64,000 nt of DNA from Prostheceraeus crozeri (taxonomy: Eukaryota; Platyhelminthes; Polycladida; Euryleptidae): assembly GCA_907163375.1 (NCBI GenBank), contig CAJQUW010010458.1, positions 496,001-560,000 on the forward strand. The letters are read 5' to 3'. Positions 12,513 through 25,365 of the stretch are shown one piece after another (positions within the stretch are counted from its first letter, which is position 1; every line of letters starts with the position of its first letter). Both the position numbers and the translations under genes were made by a program. The notes under the pieces are model-generated. The model was not told the origin of the DNA, searched no databases, and saw only the letters and a program-made list of their open reading frames with translations.

Positions 12513-13766
12513 CTGAAAGAGGAGATGTAATTAATTGCTTTATGAACTGACAGATTCACTTTTCGATAATTGCAAGAAATTGCACCCAAGCTTTTTCAAT
12601 ACACAGTGTCCTCGACAGATTCAGGCTCAAACGTCGGTCAATTGGGTTTTCAAGTATTCCTTATAGGTCTTAGATTTCGGGTTTATCAAGCTATACTTAG
12701 GTGATTGTCAGAGCATCCCTCACCATTCCCTTGTGGTAAATATTCAGATGCGAGTCACAGTCACGCAACACGAATGGTAGAACACATGATTCCATTTCTA
12801 CTGATTTCATGAATACTCAATACGCAGCATGTAAAAGCAAAACCAAATCAATGGTTAAAAAGCTGCCGATGTATCTTTGTCAATCATTCTAAGTTTGATC
12901 CCCAAATTCAAGGCTTTCAGGATGGCAGACACTTTTGCGTCAGTGCCGTTGAAATTGATAACGGCAAGTGTGTTGTGACACAAAAATCGCACGCACTTTC
13001 TCTTACATAGAAATACGTGTTATCAGCATTGTGATAGGACAAGAAGCCTTTACATACAGAGAATTCTCACTTTTAATGGTACCTAGCGTTGGACTACTTC
13101 GACGGATAAAGAAATGCTTCGCGAAATATTTTGTCCGCTATATTTGCCCTAATTTAGTTCACCCGCGGTGCCATGACCCACACAACTTCACTTCAGAAAC
13201 ACAAAGCATTATTATCATGGATGTCGGTTGCTATATCGAAGCCTAGAGAGGACATATGATAACTATGATGGCAACAGTCAGGGTACTAAGCCTGGTCCCC
13301 TAGTACTATAATAGCAATTATGCATGATATCGTGTAGTTTCTATGTCTACAGATTAATTATTCCTACAATCAGGTCGTTATATAACGCCACAATTACATA
13401 GATATATTTTAATTATTTAACTCTCTTTCAACTTGAAGCATGGACTTGTTGATGGTGACGAAGAAAAAATCACCTCTGGATTTCGACTTTCAGGTTTGAA
13501 AAGATTTCTGATGGACTCGCTCGATTACTTTGCTTTTTCTTCTTCGATTAACATTTAGAGCGCTCATTCACAGCAACCATTTGGTTGAACCATGGCATTC
13601 TTATCATTTTTTGTGCGACGTTGTAATAGGTGGAGCTAAAGCTATTCTTTGGATGACAAAATGTCGTACTATCTTTACAGCATGTATTTTGTAGTGAGAT
13701 AAGTCAAATACATACCACATTCAAGCCCAACGGCCTTCGGTTAATGAGTTCTACAATGACCACAAG

Positions 13767-16328
13767 ACAGGGTGGCGGCCAAATTTCAAGATTCAAATTC
13801 CCGGGCGATTCCCGGGCTGCTTCATCAAATTGTCAAGCTATTTTGTACATTGACCAGGTATGTTAGTCTTATTACACCGAATCATTTCAAGAATTATCCG
13901 GAAACTTCTTTAAACTATTTTCATCATTAAATTTGAGACACTTCCTGTTTGAATTTTGCCACTAAATTTATGTGTAGATAATAAACGATATCTGACTCTA
14001 TCGCACTCATTTTTCAAAATGTATGACTTCTGTGAGCGGTGGTTCTCAAGCCTATAAAATTATGGCTTTCCTCAATGACCTGTAGCCAGCGAACTACTGA
14101 TGGGATCTAAATGATTTCATGTCCATAGATAAGTTAATTTCTTGAACTTTCAAACGATCAAATAATACTTCATTATCATCATCTGATTCATGAAATTCTA
14201 GAAAATTGTATTCAGCAGATTTATCAGACTGCACTTGCACGATGACACCAAGTTATCATGAAACATCAACAAGAGAAACCAGAAAAACTGCTACACTATA
14301 CAAGGACCGTGAAGTTCAGAAGAATTCCTTCTTGTCATCATTTTTATCAGTTTGCATAGAAACAAAGGACGCATGGTAACCGTCAGTTATAAAGTTTGTG
14401 TCAGATGTTTCCAGCAATTTCAAGTATAATGCAGAATCAAGGGCTCTATATTCCTTGATTCAAAGGAAAGCAATGACAGTCCAACGCAGTAATGCTACCT
14501 CTGCATTGAAGACAAGAAGACCATACCATCGGATTAAACTATGGCAGAAGTTTCTTTATCTGGATTGATTTGACTCAATGTGACTTTGCATTCCTCGTAT
14601 TCAAATTATTCAACTTGCTTCTTCTTCACATTGCATAATTAATTCCGTCAGATTCTTGTAATTGGTGTTTCTTGAAATAATTTTCAAAACGTACCGATAA
14701 CAAATTTTAAAATGTTTGCTTATGCAGTTTTTCAATATCACGTCTAAAAAGGCAATTAACTACTTCAACCTTGCATGTTTGAAAACCGAAGTCTGAAAAA
14801 TTGACATAATGAAAAAATTATACGGAAAAAGTTACAAAATTACATGAATCAGTTAATGAAAATTAAATATTATGCATATTTTGTGATCATTAGAAAGTAC
14901 GAGTGTGAATAATGAACCCTTCTATCGTTGGAAAATCACTCAGATCTCATAGATAGTTCACGGGCTACAAGCCACTGAATAAAGGCCTAATCATCTGTAC
15001 TCGCTTAAAGAAAAGTTAACCGGCTAAATGCGTGATTAATTTGTGCAGGCCTAGTTAAGTTCACTCTTTCATGGTTCTGATTATTTTCAAAAACAATAGG
15101 CTGAATAGGTTATCAGTCAGTCCCGCATTCTTGAAATATTTTCTTTGACCGTCGATTAGTAATGCGGTCCACTTTGTCAGAAATGCATACGTGTATGTCG
15201 CGGTTAACCGGCAGACCAGGTCTGAGATAGTTGAGTCCATTCTTCTAGTCACATGGAAGACTAGCAAAATTTGCCTGGTACGTTACCTTGAATGGTATCT
15301 ATTTATTGACCTATTTTTCGCGTTACTGGTATAGTCGGGACCGGAACACAGAGCAAAATCTTAACCGCTAGCGGAAGGTCCAGATGGCTACTGGCTTCAT
15401 ATACTAGCGACCTCGATATTTGGAAGCGGTAGTCTATATATAAGTCTTTTTGGTTTGAGTGGCTTTCCTGTGAGGTTCTCGAAATCATCACCCTCTCACC
15501 TAGCTTAGCCATTGACTTTCACTCGAAACATCAGCGAAAACTCCGATGCCCTTTTCTCTGAGTGGCAGCTTTGATAGAATTTTCATGGCATGAATTTGGA
15601 CTGATATCATCCTCAACTTGGTGTGGATGAAGGTGAACAAGCAACCTTCAGTGTTAAATTGTGATATTCTTACGTAGATTATTTATTGTTCAGAAAGTTG
15701 TGCTTTTGCAAAAATCTTTCAACTGATGAAATTTATAGCACAAGACGAACGATCATTTACATATTACTTTTCTAGTATGTTTTGAGAGGCTGCATAATTT
15801 GCACGAAATTGCATGCAAGCACATTATAAAACACAAAAATCAAAACAATTTTTTGCGACCCTTGTCGACTGATTGCGAGTTTCTACTTGCATATATAAAT
15901 CATAGTCAACCCAATTGCGTACACGACCACAAATTGCTTTTATAGAATGCAACGATTACTTATTTGGAAAACTTTTAATGATATCACTATCAGCGACGCG
16001 CCAACGACATAGCCATCACCTCATAGATATCGTTGACAATCATGTGGAAATGAAACAAATTTATGAACTCTTGAACATTCCATCCAGATGTAGCGCATAT
16101 TTTCTTGATTGCATCAATCAGGATTCCAAGACATTTAATAGAAAAAGTGGACTTCATAATAGTCATATTACCAGTGATTGTACTCAAGACATTATGATCA
16201 TTGAACTTGGAGATAAAAATCACGAAATGGCGTTCCCGGGCTATTTAAGGACTAATTTGCTATTTCGATCAAATTTAAGGGCGATTCCCGGGCCCCAACA
16301 AAATTCCCGGGCTCGGCCGCTACCCTGT
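13767..16328. mobile_element. Large hAT-like non-autonomous element
   Basis: The left end ACAGGGTGGCGGCC and the right end GGCCGCTACCCTGT are inverted with one mismatch. Just inside lie repeated CCCGGG-rich blocks (ATTCCCGGGCGATTCCCGGG at the left, mirrored on the right). The ends look hAT-like, but the flanks share only CAAG/CAAGA, not a clean 8-bp duplication. The 2.5-kb interior has no recognisable transposase and is AT-rich. A 155-codon frame at 15,915-16,382 runs across the right end and is not credible as a gene. Confidence 0.55.
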
Positions 16329-17110
16329 CAAGATCATCCCTTTTGCATAATGGTAACAATCCAACACCTATGTCTACCATAGTATGACAACAATTAAAGC
16401 AAAAATAAAAATTTAGGTCAATCATTTGAAGTATTTCACCTTTCCCAATGATAACCGAAGGTGCGTCAAATATGGAAAAATGTCCAGAAAGTCAACTGAA
16501 CGACGAAACGGTTTTAAAAATGTCAGTGTTTCAATTATGAAATAAGATCATTGCCACCGTCATGTCATGGTTTGGTTTTGTGAACCTTCGCCACGTACAT
16601 CTCAGATGAAACAAACAAATCTTTTATCCTAGTTTCTCTGTTAGATAATTTATCCACAGGAAAATGCAAAACAACAGATTTTCCCTCAAAAAATCAAAAA
16701 TATGAAAAATGACATATTACACGATACTTCAAGAGTATGTCAGAATACTTTTACCTCCCATCGTGAAAAGAAGACAGATCATGATGCTCTCAGCTTGTAA
16801 TGAGGGGCGTACTCGTGAATTTCTATAAATAGTACCAAGTAAATAATTTAAGCATAAACAGCAGAAGGCAAGATGTATGCTAACACGAACATTTGGCAAC
16901 GATATGTTTGCATCGCTATATTTTTAGAAGGAGGAATTTTACTGTGAGAAAATGGAAGATTCACTGATGCTCGAATCAAAAGTGGAACGTAATTCTAATT
17001 TTTCAGCAAAAGCAAGTCTCGTATGTGAATATCTACAGCCGTAAATTCTAATTACTGTCACCATCTAATTGAATAGAATTCATGTTCGTAACTATCTTAT
17101 CAAAGCCAGT

Positions 17111-17288
17111 GTGGTCTCTGGCATAGTGGTCAAGTGCTTGACCTAGCGAGTCCCGAAAGTGTCATTGGTAGTCGTCAGGAAGGGCATCCAGACTAAAAGA
17201 TTACAACGCTCCAAATTTAAATGTCAGCACCGTCTACGCCTCTCCACTATGGGAGAGTAGTGACATTAAACCATTCATTCATTCATGC
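17111..17288 (+). mobile_element. tRNA-derived SINE, family 1 (copy b)
   Basis: Same block order as copy a. The head is GGCATAGTGGTCAAGTGC, followed by GTGTCATTGGTAGTCGTCAG, then GTCAGCACCGTC. The tail is GTGACATTAAACC followed by (ATTC)n. The part of the head after box A is slightly shortened. The microsatellite tail is typical of LINE-mobilised SINEs. Confidence 0.75.
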
Positions 17289-17692
17289 CCATGGCAATAT
17301 CATATTGTGGAGAACAGTAAACATCAGACTTGAAGAATACGCCATGATGAGGCTTCAACGCAATTTCTCACCTCAGCATTCTTACCGACAATCACTGAAA
17401 TTGTCAAGGCTCAACAATCACAAGGCCAAACATTGCAACACGGTCAAAGATATATTTGTGATATACCCGAAATTCTCTATTTGAGCTTCACTAACTGAAT
17501 ACTCAGATTATTTAACAGAATTTAGGATAAACTGCTTTTTCAATGAAAAATAAAAAGGTTATGTATTAATGTATAAATGTATTGTCTAATTTCAGATTCA
17601 TAAATTGATATCTTTATGGATGCAGAGTTACCAAACGTTTTACAGATCCATCAAAAAAGTAAATCATCAATTATTTTCTACATTACTTGAAC

Positions 17693-17790
17693 CGGCGCTG
17701 TGGCCTTATGGTAGAGTGTTCGCTCTGCGTCCGGGAGACCTTATTTCATATCTTGGTCGGGTCAAATCTACGACTTATAAAATAGGTACA
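17693..17790 (+). repeat. tRNA-like SINE head
   Basis: GCTGTGGCCTTATGGTAGAGTG resembles an A box, and CGGGAGACC with GGTCGGGTCAAATC follows at about the B-box distance. It resembles the minus-strand copy at 33,905-33,985 (shared TTGTGGTAGAGTG and TCCGAGAGACC). It is too degenerate for a functional tRNA. Confidence 0.45.
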
Positions 17791-18284
17791 CTCTGCATTC
17801 TTGCTAAACACTCAGCACAAAAAGAATGAGAGTGGGATAAATAACAACTCGGCCACATTGAAGAAAGACTCCGTGCCTACTGTGCTTCCGACTATAGACA
17901 AGGTTAATATATTCATTAATTCATAATAAGTAACTTAAGAAGAATTTATGCACGAACAGCCTCTACAGGCTGTACATCTTTCTAGAAATGCAAGAAAATT
18001 CGTCCCGTGAGTGAGTGAAAATTAGAGATAGCCGAATTCATCGCTTCATCATCGTCATCATCATTATCGCCTTGGGCATATCTTCTCAACGATGTTCGCG
18101 CTAAGTCAATGCGGGACTGAGTTATCACAAAAATGTGTACACCAACAACATTTTTAGAGTAAGATCTCACATTTGATGCCGCTCTGTGCTTCCGGTTGCA
18201 GACAATTTCTGTGGTAACGAGATTGAAGAGCTTCATTGGCATCATTAACTGACTAAATTCATAGTAAGCAAAATGATTAAACAT

Positions 18285-18505
18285 GGAGCTGTATCTTCAG
18301 TCGAATAATGGGAAGAGACCTGAAAATCCGTCACTTCATCGAATATCAGGAATCATCAGGCCTAGTTCGCATCAATCAACAGAGACACAGTTTCCCGTTA
18401 AAACATGCAAACCGCACCATGAGGTAATGCAACAATAATGATCAATAAACACTGCTTCTTGAGAACACAATGTAAATAGAATAGTTGAATTCTGAATTCA
18501 CAGCA
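18285..18505. mobile_element. TIR-bearing MITE, family 2 (copy b, degraded)
   Basis: Shares with 11,025-11,350 the order GAGCTGTATCTTCAGTCGAATAATGGGA, GACCTGAAA, TCATCGAATATCAGGAATCATCAG and the later ACACAATGTAAATAGAATA. The right arm is eroded. Confidence 0.5.
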
Positions 18506-18836
18506 ACACTCTAGATTTAATAATTAACGAAATGGAATTTTATCCATCTGAAATTCTTGAGTTCATGCACATCGAAACTGGTTTTTTAATTTCGACTTAT
18601 CATTTTTCAGATAAGTTTTTGAGTTTGTGGACACTGTCATGACATGTTTCTACACTCTCACATTATGATCCTCATAATCACATTTGAGATATTTAATTTC
18701 CTCTTGGAGACAGCTTTCGAATACAAGGCGCTTGCATCTCAGCAGAAAACTGATTTCTGGACAATTTACTTTCGAGGTGGAATTCAACTGATGCAGTAAC
18801 CGATATTTTATGTTTTAAATCCTTAAAGAAAGCAAT

Positions 18837-18960
18837 GGGATAGCGTAGTTGGTTAAAGGCCGCGCTCCAGTGCGGAGAGGTGCAGAGGGTCCAGGGTTCG
18901 AGTCGGTCCTTCTAGGGTTGGTGGTTCACTTTATCGACACGTAGATATCATGGATTTGAG
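18837..18960 (+). repeat. tRNA-derived SINE head
   Basis: GGGATAGCGTAGTTGGTTAAAGG is a good A-box region, and GGGTCCAGGGTTCGAGTCGG is a good B box. The acceptor stem does not close and a unique body follows. I take it as a SINE rather than a tRNA gene. Confidence 0.55.
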
Positions 18961-19124
18961 TCATTTCATCGATAGGTGGATGATATTCGCTTAAGAGACT
19001 CATGCATCCATAGACAACAATTAAAGACACAAATTAACTCAATAATTTATAAACATCAAGCTATGATGTCTTTGAGCTTTATCAGGGACTTCAATGGCCT
19101 CTGACTCTGGACATAGACATTGAT

Positions 19125-19339
19125 GAAAAGAGCAGTCGATGAAATGACTGTCGACGAAAATACCTCTCCATGAAATGACTCTGTCGATGAAAAGACTCTG
19201 TCAACGAAAAGGCCTGTCGATGAAAAAACTGTCGATGAAATGACTCTCTTGTTGACTTCCAATGACAGTTTCGGTGCTCGACCTATAATCAATAGATCGT
19301 TAGGCGAAGCACTTAAGCACTGTGCAACGAAGACCTCGC
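19125..19339 (-). mobile_element. SINE family 1 (copy d) with internal minisatellite
   Basis: The right part (19,250-19,339) matches the head of family 1 in inverse orientation: GACTTCCAATGACAG, GTGCTCGACCT, then GAAGCACTTAAGCACTGTGC. To its left, about 120 bases consist of seven or more imperfect copies of a 14-19-base unit around TGTCGATGAAATGACTC, which replaces the normal SINE body. Confidence 0.55.
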
Positions 19340-21769
19340 ATTCCTACGTATCTAATATGGAAATTCAAAATGCTCGGAACTGAAACACATGGATATCAAC
19401 ATGGAGATGACAAACAAGTGCTTTGTACGCAAAAAGAATGCATCAAATAAAAAGATTTACAGTGAGTGAGATGTTGACTAGATTTCCCATGTCACGGATG
19501 AAAAACATGTTAACAATCGACAATCGTCAGTTGTTGCGTTCATGCGTCGAATGATTACTGTTTCATATAACTATATGAGCATGAAGGACGCTTTATTCCT
19601 ATGATGGCCAGTATTCATTGAAATTCCTTTCTCCATGGCTGCATTAATTTATGGAAGCAATGTAGTAATATTCGCTGGAGATTCATCAAACCATCACGCA
19701 ATAGAGCTGCGCAAAAAATTTCATGCAAGCAGTAAAAGGCACTCGTTGAAATGATGTTGACTTATTTTCTCACGAATTCTTCTTTAACAATAACAACGTT
19801 TATTATTTGGCAACTATTTCTTTGCACCGAAATGAAAGTTGAAATTGAAAATTCACTCATACATCGCGATTCAAGGTCATTTACAAATTGCTAATTATAT
19901 TTGAAAATCTATATTTACAAATTAACTACATTAAATTGACATTTTACAATTTACATTTATTTACAATTTCTTACCATGACAAAGTGGCACTTGTTATAGT
20001 GCTACTTGCGAAAGGTGGAGAACGAACAAATGGTTTATCCAATTATTCATTGGAACATCATTTTTTAAGTTTATGTATTATAAATATATTCCTATGTATC
20101 ACCTTCAGGTGACAGGTTCGTATTCATCAACTGCAGGACACATTGAAGTATCTTACAACCCCGTTAAGTCTGTGTCGCACACTAAGAAAATGACCCTGAT
20201 TCTCGACACTACTTTGAAAAATAGTGACATCCTCCAACATTATGATATGACCTAAATCCTACCTTAGAGATATCCCCACAATGAAAGGAATAAACAGTAT
20301 CCCTACTGCCAGTCAAATTTGAATGGGAGCTGAATTAAACTCAGGAACTTCTGCTTTTAACTCACGTCTTTAATACAAAATAGCTCGTGGAGGACAGGTA
20401 TCATCCTTCGAAGAAAACCTAATTTTGTTGAAATCAGCAATAATTCATAAAGCAATTTTACCGCACGCATGTAGTTTACTCCTGCCCACGCTTTATGTTC
20501 TCTTATCGACGATGATTAGAGCTGAAATTCTCCGAAAATCCACAAAATTAGTTCCTGTTCTTGTAATTCTCACTAACTTAAATTAAGCAAAGGCAAATTG
20601 ATTCAAGGCCTAAAATTGAAAAGACATGGTTTCGGACATTTTCAGGAGAATCACCCAGCTAAAATCAAAATCTGGAAATGCAACCATTTCAAGGACGAAA
20701 AATAACTGCACATCTTGGTGGATTTGAAGCACCGACCTCTCGCACTCAGGTCGACAAAGATAGTATGATTTCAAGGCACCACAGTCATCTACATGTGCCA
20801 TACCTCATCGGCAAGCAAAATCAGAATCAGTGATGGAAAACTGCCGATAAACTGTTGTCAATCATTAAAAGTTTGATTCCCAAATTCACAGCTACTCCGG
20901 GTTTTCCAAGGTTTTTCTCAATTTCAAGATTATTTCAAGGTGGCGAACATCCTGTAAATTGCTACGTCATATTAAGCTACAAAGCTCGAGTGTAATACAT
21001 CGTCGTTTTTACAACTAGCGTATCTGAATGCATGTGAAAAGGCAGATGCCTTAGTTAGTCACAAAAGCGACGATAGATTGCTAATCACTTCGATTCCTTT
21101 AACCTTGTTTGCTTCAGGTTTTTAATCTCACGCCGGAACCAATGATTTTTGGAAGGTCTCCTTCAGCGACCTTTCCTAACTTAGTGTTGACCTTCTCTGA
21201 GTGATGGCTGTTTTCTATAGACCCAATATTTAAGCCACAGGAGCCACATGAAAAAAATTTACGACCACATTTTTTTCGACATTTTGGATTTTCACTTCTA
21301 TTGATGCGAAGTTTGAGTTTTAAGTTGATTTGCAGCTTCTGTAGTCTGCCGTTTCAGGAAATATGGTCGAGTAATTATATTAATTGAAACTCAGATACCC
21401 TTCACCTCGTTATGATGACAAATATTGCATATGTTATATACATACTACTTACAAATGCGATTTTTTTAAAAAAATGATTGTTTGATTTTCAAAATGCTAG
21501 TTATGGTAACAAGAACCGCTTGAAATGCAAAATCGACAGCATCAACAAAAAGAGGATATTTTAAATAGTTTATACTGTAATTTTCAAGAAATCATGTCGA
21601 TTATTTCAGATACAATCATGAATTCAAAAAAATGATTGTTTGAATTTTAAAAAGCTATTTCTAATAACAAGATCAACTTGGAATGAAAAACTGACACCAC
21701 CATCGAATAGAGCACATCCAAAATAGATATATCTTCAAATGACATGCTATATAAATTAATTATTTAGAA

Positions 21770-22251
21770 CAGGGGTTCCTAACCTTATCATGCTGCGTAC
21801 CCCAAAGTAGAAAATCATAGGAATTTTCATTAATCTGCGTACCCTCACTTAACAAATAAATAATAGTAAAAATTCAATCACAATAAAAAAAATTAATTAC
21901 ACGCAAAAATATACGAAATTCGTAATTGAATAACACAAAAATTTAACTGACAAGCGCAGCGAGAGCCATGCTCAAACATCAAACAAGTTCTTTGTTTGCT
22001 TTTAATCATTACTATGGTGGATAATCCGCATTCATATAATTATGTGGCTGGGGTCAAGTTGGTGGTCGCTAATTAGCAACGGTTGCTTCAAGGCCAGATG
22101 ATGACAGTCCTATGTGGAATGCGCACTAAGTTAAACAGTTCAACATACCCATGAACAGGAAAGTAATGAAACTAAAATTGAATTATAATTTATCTCCCAT
22201 ATTCTGCGTAGCCCTCAAAATTCCTTCGCGTACCTCAGTTTGGGAACCCCA
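21770..22251. mobile_element. Non-autonomous hAT element with 8-bp TSD
   Basis: The 482-bp element has the left end CAGGGGTTCCTAACCTT and the right end TTTGGGAACCCCA. Flanks are ATTTAGAA on both sides (21,762-21,769 and 22,252-22,259). GCGTACCxC-type blocks are mirrored near both ends. The terminal base at the right end has changed from the hAT consensus. No ORF. It lies just downstream of the SNX27-like exon, within its intron. Confidence 0.85.
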
Positions 22252-22426
22252 ATTTAGAAGATCTTAGGGGATGCTTCACCGACAAGAAGTAGGGTTAAAA
22301 TGACAACTGCTGCTGAAAGATAAGATCGATAATAGCATGTTTACATTCCAGAAAACAAATGAAGAAGGATGCAACAACTCTACAATCAAATGAAGTGTGT
22401 CAGTGATGCTGAAATATTGTACTTGC

Positions 22427-22836
22427 CTCTGACGTGCCGTCCAGCTTTGCAGCCTGAAGTCGGAACGCTTCTGCGCCAATTCTAGGAATGACTCGCCCTT
22501 CCTTCCGCGCGTCGCAGCCACAGTGTGGAAAGACAACCTCACCATAGCCTTCAAGAGAGCGCTGACATAAGTTGAGATAATCTCCGTACCGACCCTGGTC
22601 CTGCAGATGTTTTAGCTCTAACATCTGGTCACCGGAGGCCTTGAGATTACCTCGATTCAGCTCCTGGACAGCTTGATGATAGCAGAAGCGAAGAGCGACA
22701 TCGGAAACTTGACAGATGTCCACTTCCACTTCCGGATGGAAGACCCACTTGCGATAAAGGAGACACGTGGGTAATGCAGTGCTGTAGTTCTGAATGTACA
22801 ATTGATGCGGAATCTCGTAATATTCTAGCTTTCTCT
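22427..22836 (-). CDS. SNX27: SNX27-like exon, FERM F2-F3
   Basis: This 410-nt minus exon (2 nt plus 136 codons) follows the acceptor TTTCATTTTCTTGCAG. It begins RKLEYYEIPHQLYIQNYST and later carries LEGYGEVVFPHCGCDARKEG. The order RKL..E.PH.LYIQNYS....TCL..RKW, then YHQAV, then EGY.E..FPHC.CD.RK.G is diagnostic of the SNX27 FERM module. It ends LDGTSE followed by AG|GCAAGT, a GC donor. The alternative GT five bases on would add 4 nt and break the phase with the next exon at 12,512, so the GC site is preferred. The previous exon (37,473) supplies the first base of the Glu codon at the junction. Introns here are about 14.6 kb upstream and 9.9 kb downstream. Confidence 0.93.
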
Positions 22837-22889
22837 CTGCAAGAAAATGAAACAAGAGTCAATAGTCTAATCTATCTAATCTTGTATGC

Positions 22890-23320
22890 GGATTCAAATT
22901 TTGGGTATGTGACAATTGCTATATTGACGAGACTAATGGACACTTTATCACCAGAATTCGTGAACATTTGGAAGGTAGACCTAAAGATGCTGAGATCACC
23001 TAACACAATCATATACATAGTTGACAATTCCCAAATAGTTTTTCGCACTATGTACGCGCGCACTTCAGTTCCAATTTTATTGTTTTGGCATTTGACATTG
23101 AATTCCGCAGTTTTAGACGTAATTGTAATTGCAAATCAGTTCTTATTTCATTGTCTTTAGGAGGTATTCAATTTTTGTGGTTTTAGACGCAATTACCAAT
23201 TGTTCTTTTAGCTTGACAAGTTCTCAATTGATGTATTTCATGGTTTTATCTTTATTGTAACTTTCTCCTGATGATATGTCCAATGACATGAAATCGATCG
23301 ACCAGCGCTTGTCGTTTTTG
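22890..23320 (+). mobile_element. PLE tail, family C (copy 1), hammerhead-like motif
   Basis: A decayed C-terminus of a Penelope-type GIY-YIG ORF. Shifted frames resemble the better copy at 52.6-52.97 kb (minus), including the shared TSVPILLFWH near the end. The 3' non-coding region then reads AGCTTGACAAGTTCTCAATTGATGTATTT. At 23,268-23,300 it contains CTGATGA, a 5-bp stem (ATGTC/GACAT), GAAA and the palindrome ATCGAT. These are the parts of a type I hammerhead ribozyme, as known from PLE terminal repeats. Confidence 0.6.
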
Positions 23321-23729
23321 TTTTAAAATGATCTCACTGGTTTCGCAATCTCACAAAGAGTCAATTCACATCAGCTGGAGATCGATCATGACAGGACATG
23401 GACAATGAGTAATTTGGAAGTAGAAAGTGCACAGTCCTTTTTGCTTCTTCCTAAATCAGACAAAACTTGGAGCTAGTCGGAGACCACATGAATCTTTCAG
23501 ACCCTAACCCAAGGCTTAATGATGTCAAGCCCTTCAATTCCGTACATCATTGAAAGGGTTAATTAAACACTGAAAAACAAGCAAAAAGTTCTGCAGTTTG
23601 GAGGATTTTACTCAATTATCGACTACTCAGGCGCATCGAAGATGATAAAGGGGGATCTTACAAACTATTGAATTTCAAAAATTTAACTTAGTGTCTCCTA
23701 GTTGCGTTTTTGACAGCTTGTCTTTTGTA

Positions 23730-24035
23730 CAGGGATGTGATTGGCCAAACGAAAAAAAATCAGGAAACCAATTTTTGAAGGGGGTCCAGCAGAAACAGTC
23801 ATTACTACATTAACAGTAGAACCATTAGTCTGGGACATTCACATTGCCTGGTGTAGTTCGATTATAAGCAAGAAATGAAAGGGGGACAAAATGAAAACAA
23901 AGGCAACACGCTAAGTAATGTATGCGGCCCATATAGTCTCCGTGCATATTTAGTGTATATTAATCCGTCTTGCCCCAAAAATGAACGAAATCAACCCAAA
24001 AAAAATCAGGATTATCAGAAAAGATCACATCCCTG
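23730..24035. mobile_element. Small hAT-like MITE
   Basis: The left end CAGGGATGTGATTGG and the right end AGATCACATCCCTG are inverted over 13 bp. Just inside each end, ATCAGGA-type words recur. The flanks share only TTTGT, so the 8-bp target duplication is not intact. No ORF with a known domain. Confidence 0.6.
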
Positions 24036-24644
24036 TTTGTGGGTCAACGTTTTTCAAAAAGATATCTGAGGATTTATAAGGAATTGTTTCAGTGGAAACA
24101 TAATTATCAATTTCTTTTTATAAAGTTTAGTAGACACGTGATCGATGAATTGATCTCTATACTCCAGGAACGACAATAATATAGCATGAAACATGGAAAC
24201 AAGACAGCAATTTTAATTCTGCTAACTTCCACCACGATCGTGAAGTCATGGCGTCCACCTGGAAGCGATGAACATTTGCCAGATCCGTCCACTTCGATGC
24301 GTTCAGAAGCAGACAATTGACGCTTAACTTGCCATGGCAATGATTTGATTTCATTTCCCCTTGAGTTTGCATATGATGTCCTTTTCTTGTTCTCATTCTC
24401 CAACGCAATAGCATGAACAGAGTCGTCGGAAGGCCTCGAGACTAAAGTTATCTAAGGATGAAACGGTTGTTTTGTCTTGCCTTCATACTTTAATAAAATC
24501 AGGTTAACATCACAATAACCGAAGTGTCAGACATGATGATTGTTGAGATACTTAGCGTGTCCGCAATTGTCGAGATGAAAATATTGAAGTGAATTAATTA
24601 AAGGAATAGAAATTGACGTCATAGATGTTTTCTTTCCTTTGAGT

Positions 24645-25365
24645 TAATTTTGGCTGATGCCAACAGGTCATGGCAGCGTGGTGCACCTCACAAGTGATTC
24701 GGACAGCGCTCACTTGGAGGCCAACGGTGACCGGCTCCAAACAGTCAGAAATTTGTGTTACCTTGGGGACATGATGGACGAAGGTGGGGCGCTGTCGCTG
24801 CAGCACAGACTCGAATTCGATGTGGTTGAATAAGTTCAAAGAACTTGCGCATTTTGACAACAAAAGCACCAAATCTAAGAACAAAGGCTAACATTTGCGA
24901 AGCATGTTTCATAAACTATATGTTGTGCGGCACGTCGCGAAACGTGGCCCATGACGAAGGAATCACGAATGCGACTTGAAGTCAACGGCATGACAATGGC
25001 GCGTTGGATGTGTGGTGTCTGTCCTCAAGACCGGATCTCAAATGAAGAAGTGAGGAAGGCTCGGGTAAGAGGAAATTGCGACGTCGTACGGAGAACGGAG
25101 AATTTTTGACTGGTTCGGGTATGTCACCAGAATGAATGACAACTGTTAGACAATGCGAGTGCAATCCACGGGCGTGGCAGGGCGAAGACCAGCCGTGCGA
25201 CCCAAGAAGTCATGGAGAAACAATGTCGACGAAGATCTTCGACTACTTAGACTTGTCCCAAACGATGCCCTCGATCGGGAGAAGTGACGAGGAGCCATAA
25301 GGAGAAATCGTCAGACCCAATAAAGTTGGAGCAGTCGACGTTAAATGGATTGAGTGAGTGATTAA
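24645..25365 (+). mobile_element. RTE-clade LINE 3' end, decayed
   Basis: In shifting plus frames the translation reads VRNLCYLGDMMDEGG, then IFDWFGYVTRMNDN, then GRRPAVRPKKSWRNNVDEDL. This is the C-terminal tail of RTE-type endonuclease-RT polyproteins (YLG....G, then WFGHV.RM, then GRRP.GRPK..W.D.V..DL). Stops and frameshifts are numerous. It ends GTCGACGTTAAATGGATTGAGTGAGTGA, a GACGTTAAA motif followed by a short tandem tail. 5'-truncated. Confidence 0.8.

Noticed and set aside
15915..16382. 155-codon plus ORF
   Set aside because: It crosses the right end of the hAT-like element and reads through its terminal repeats, so it cannot be an old gene.
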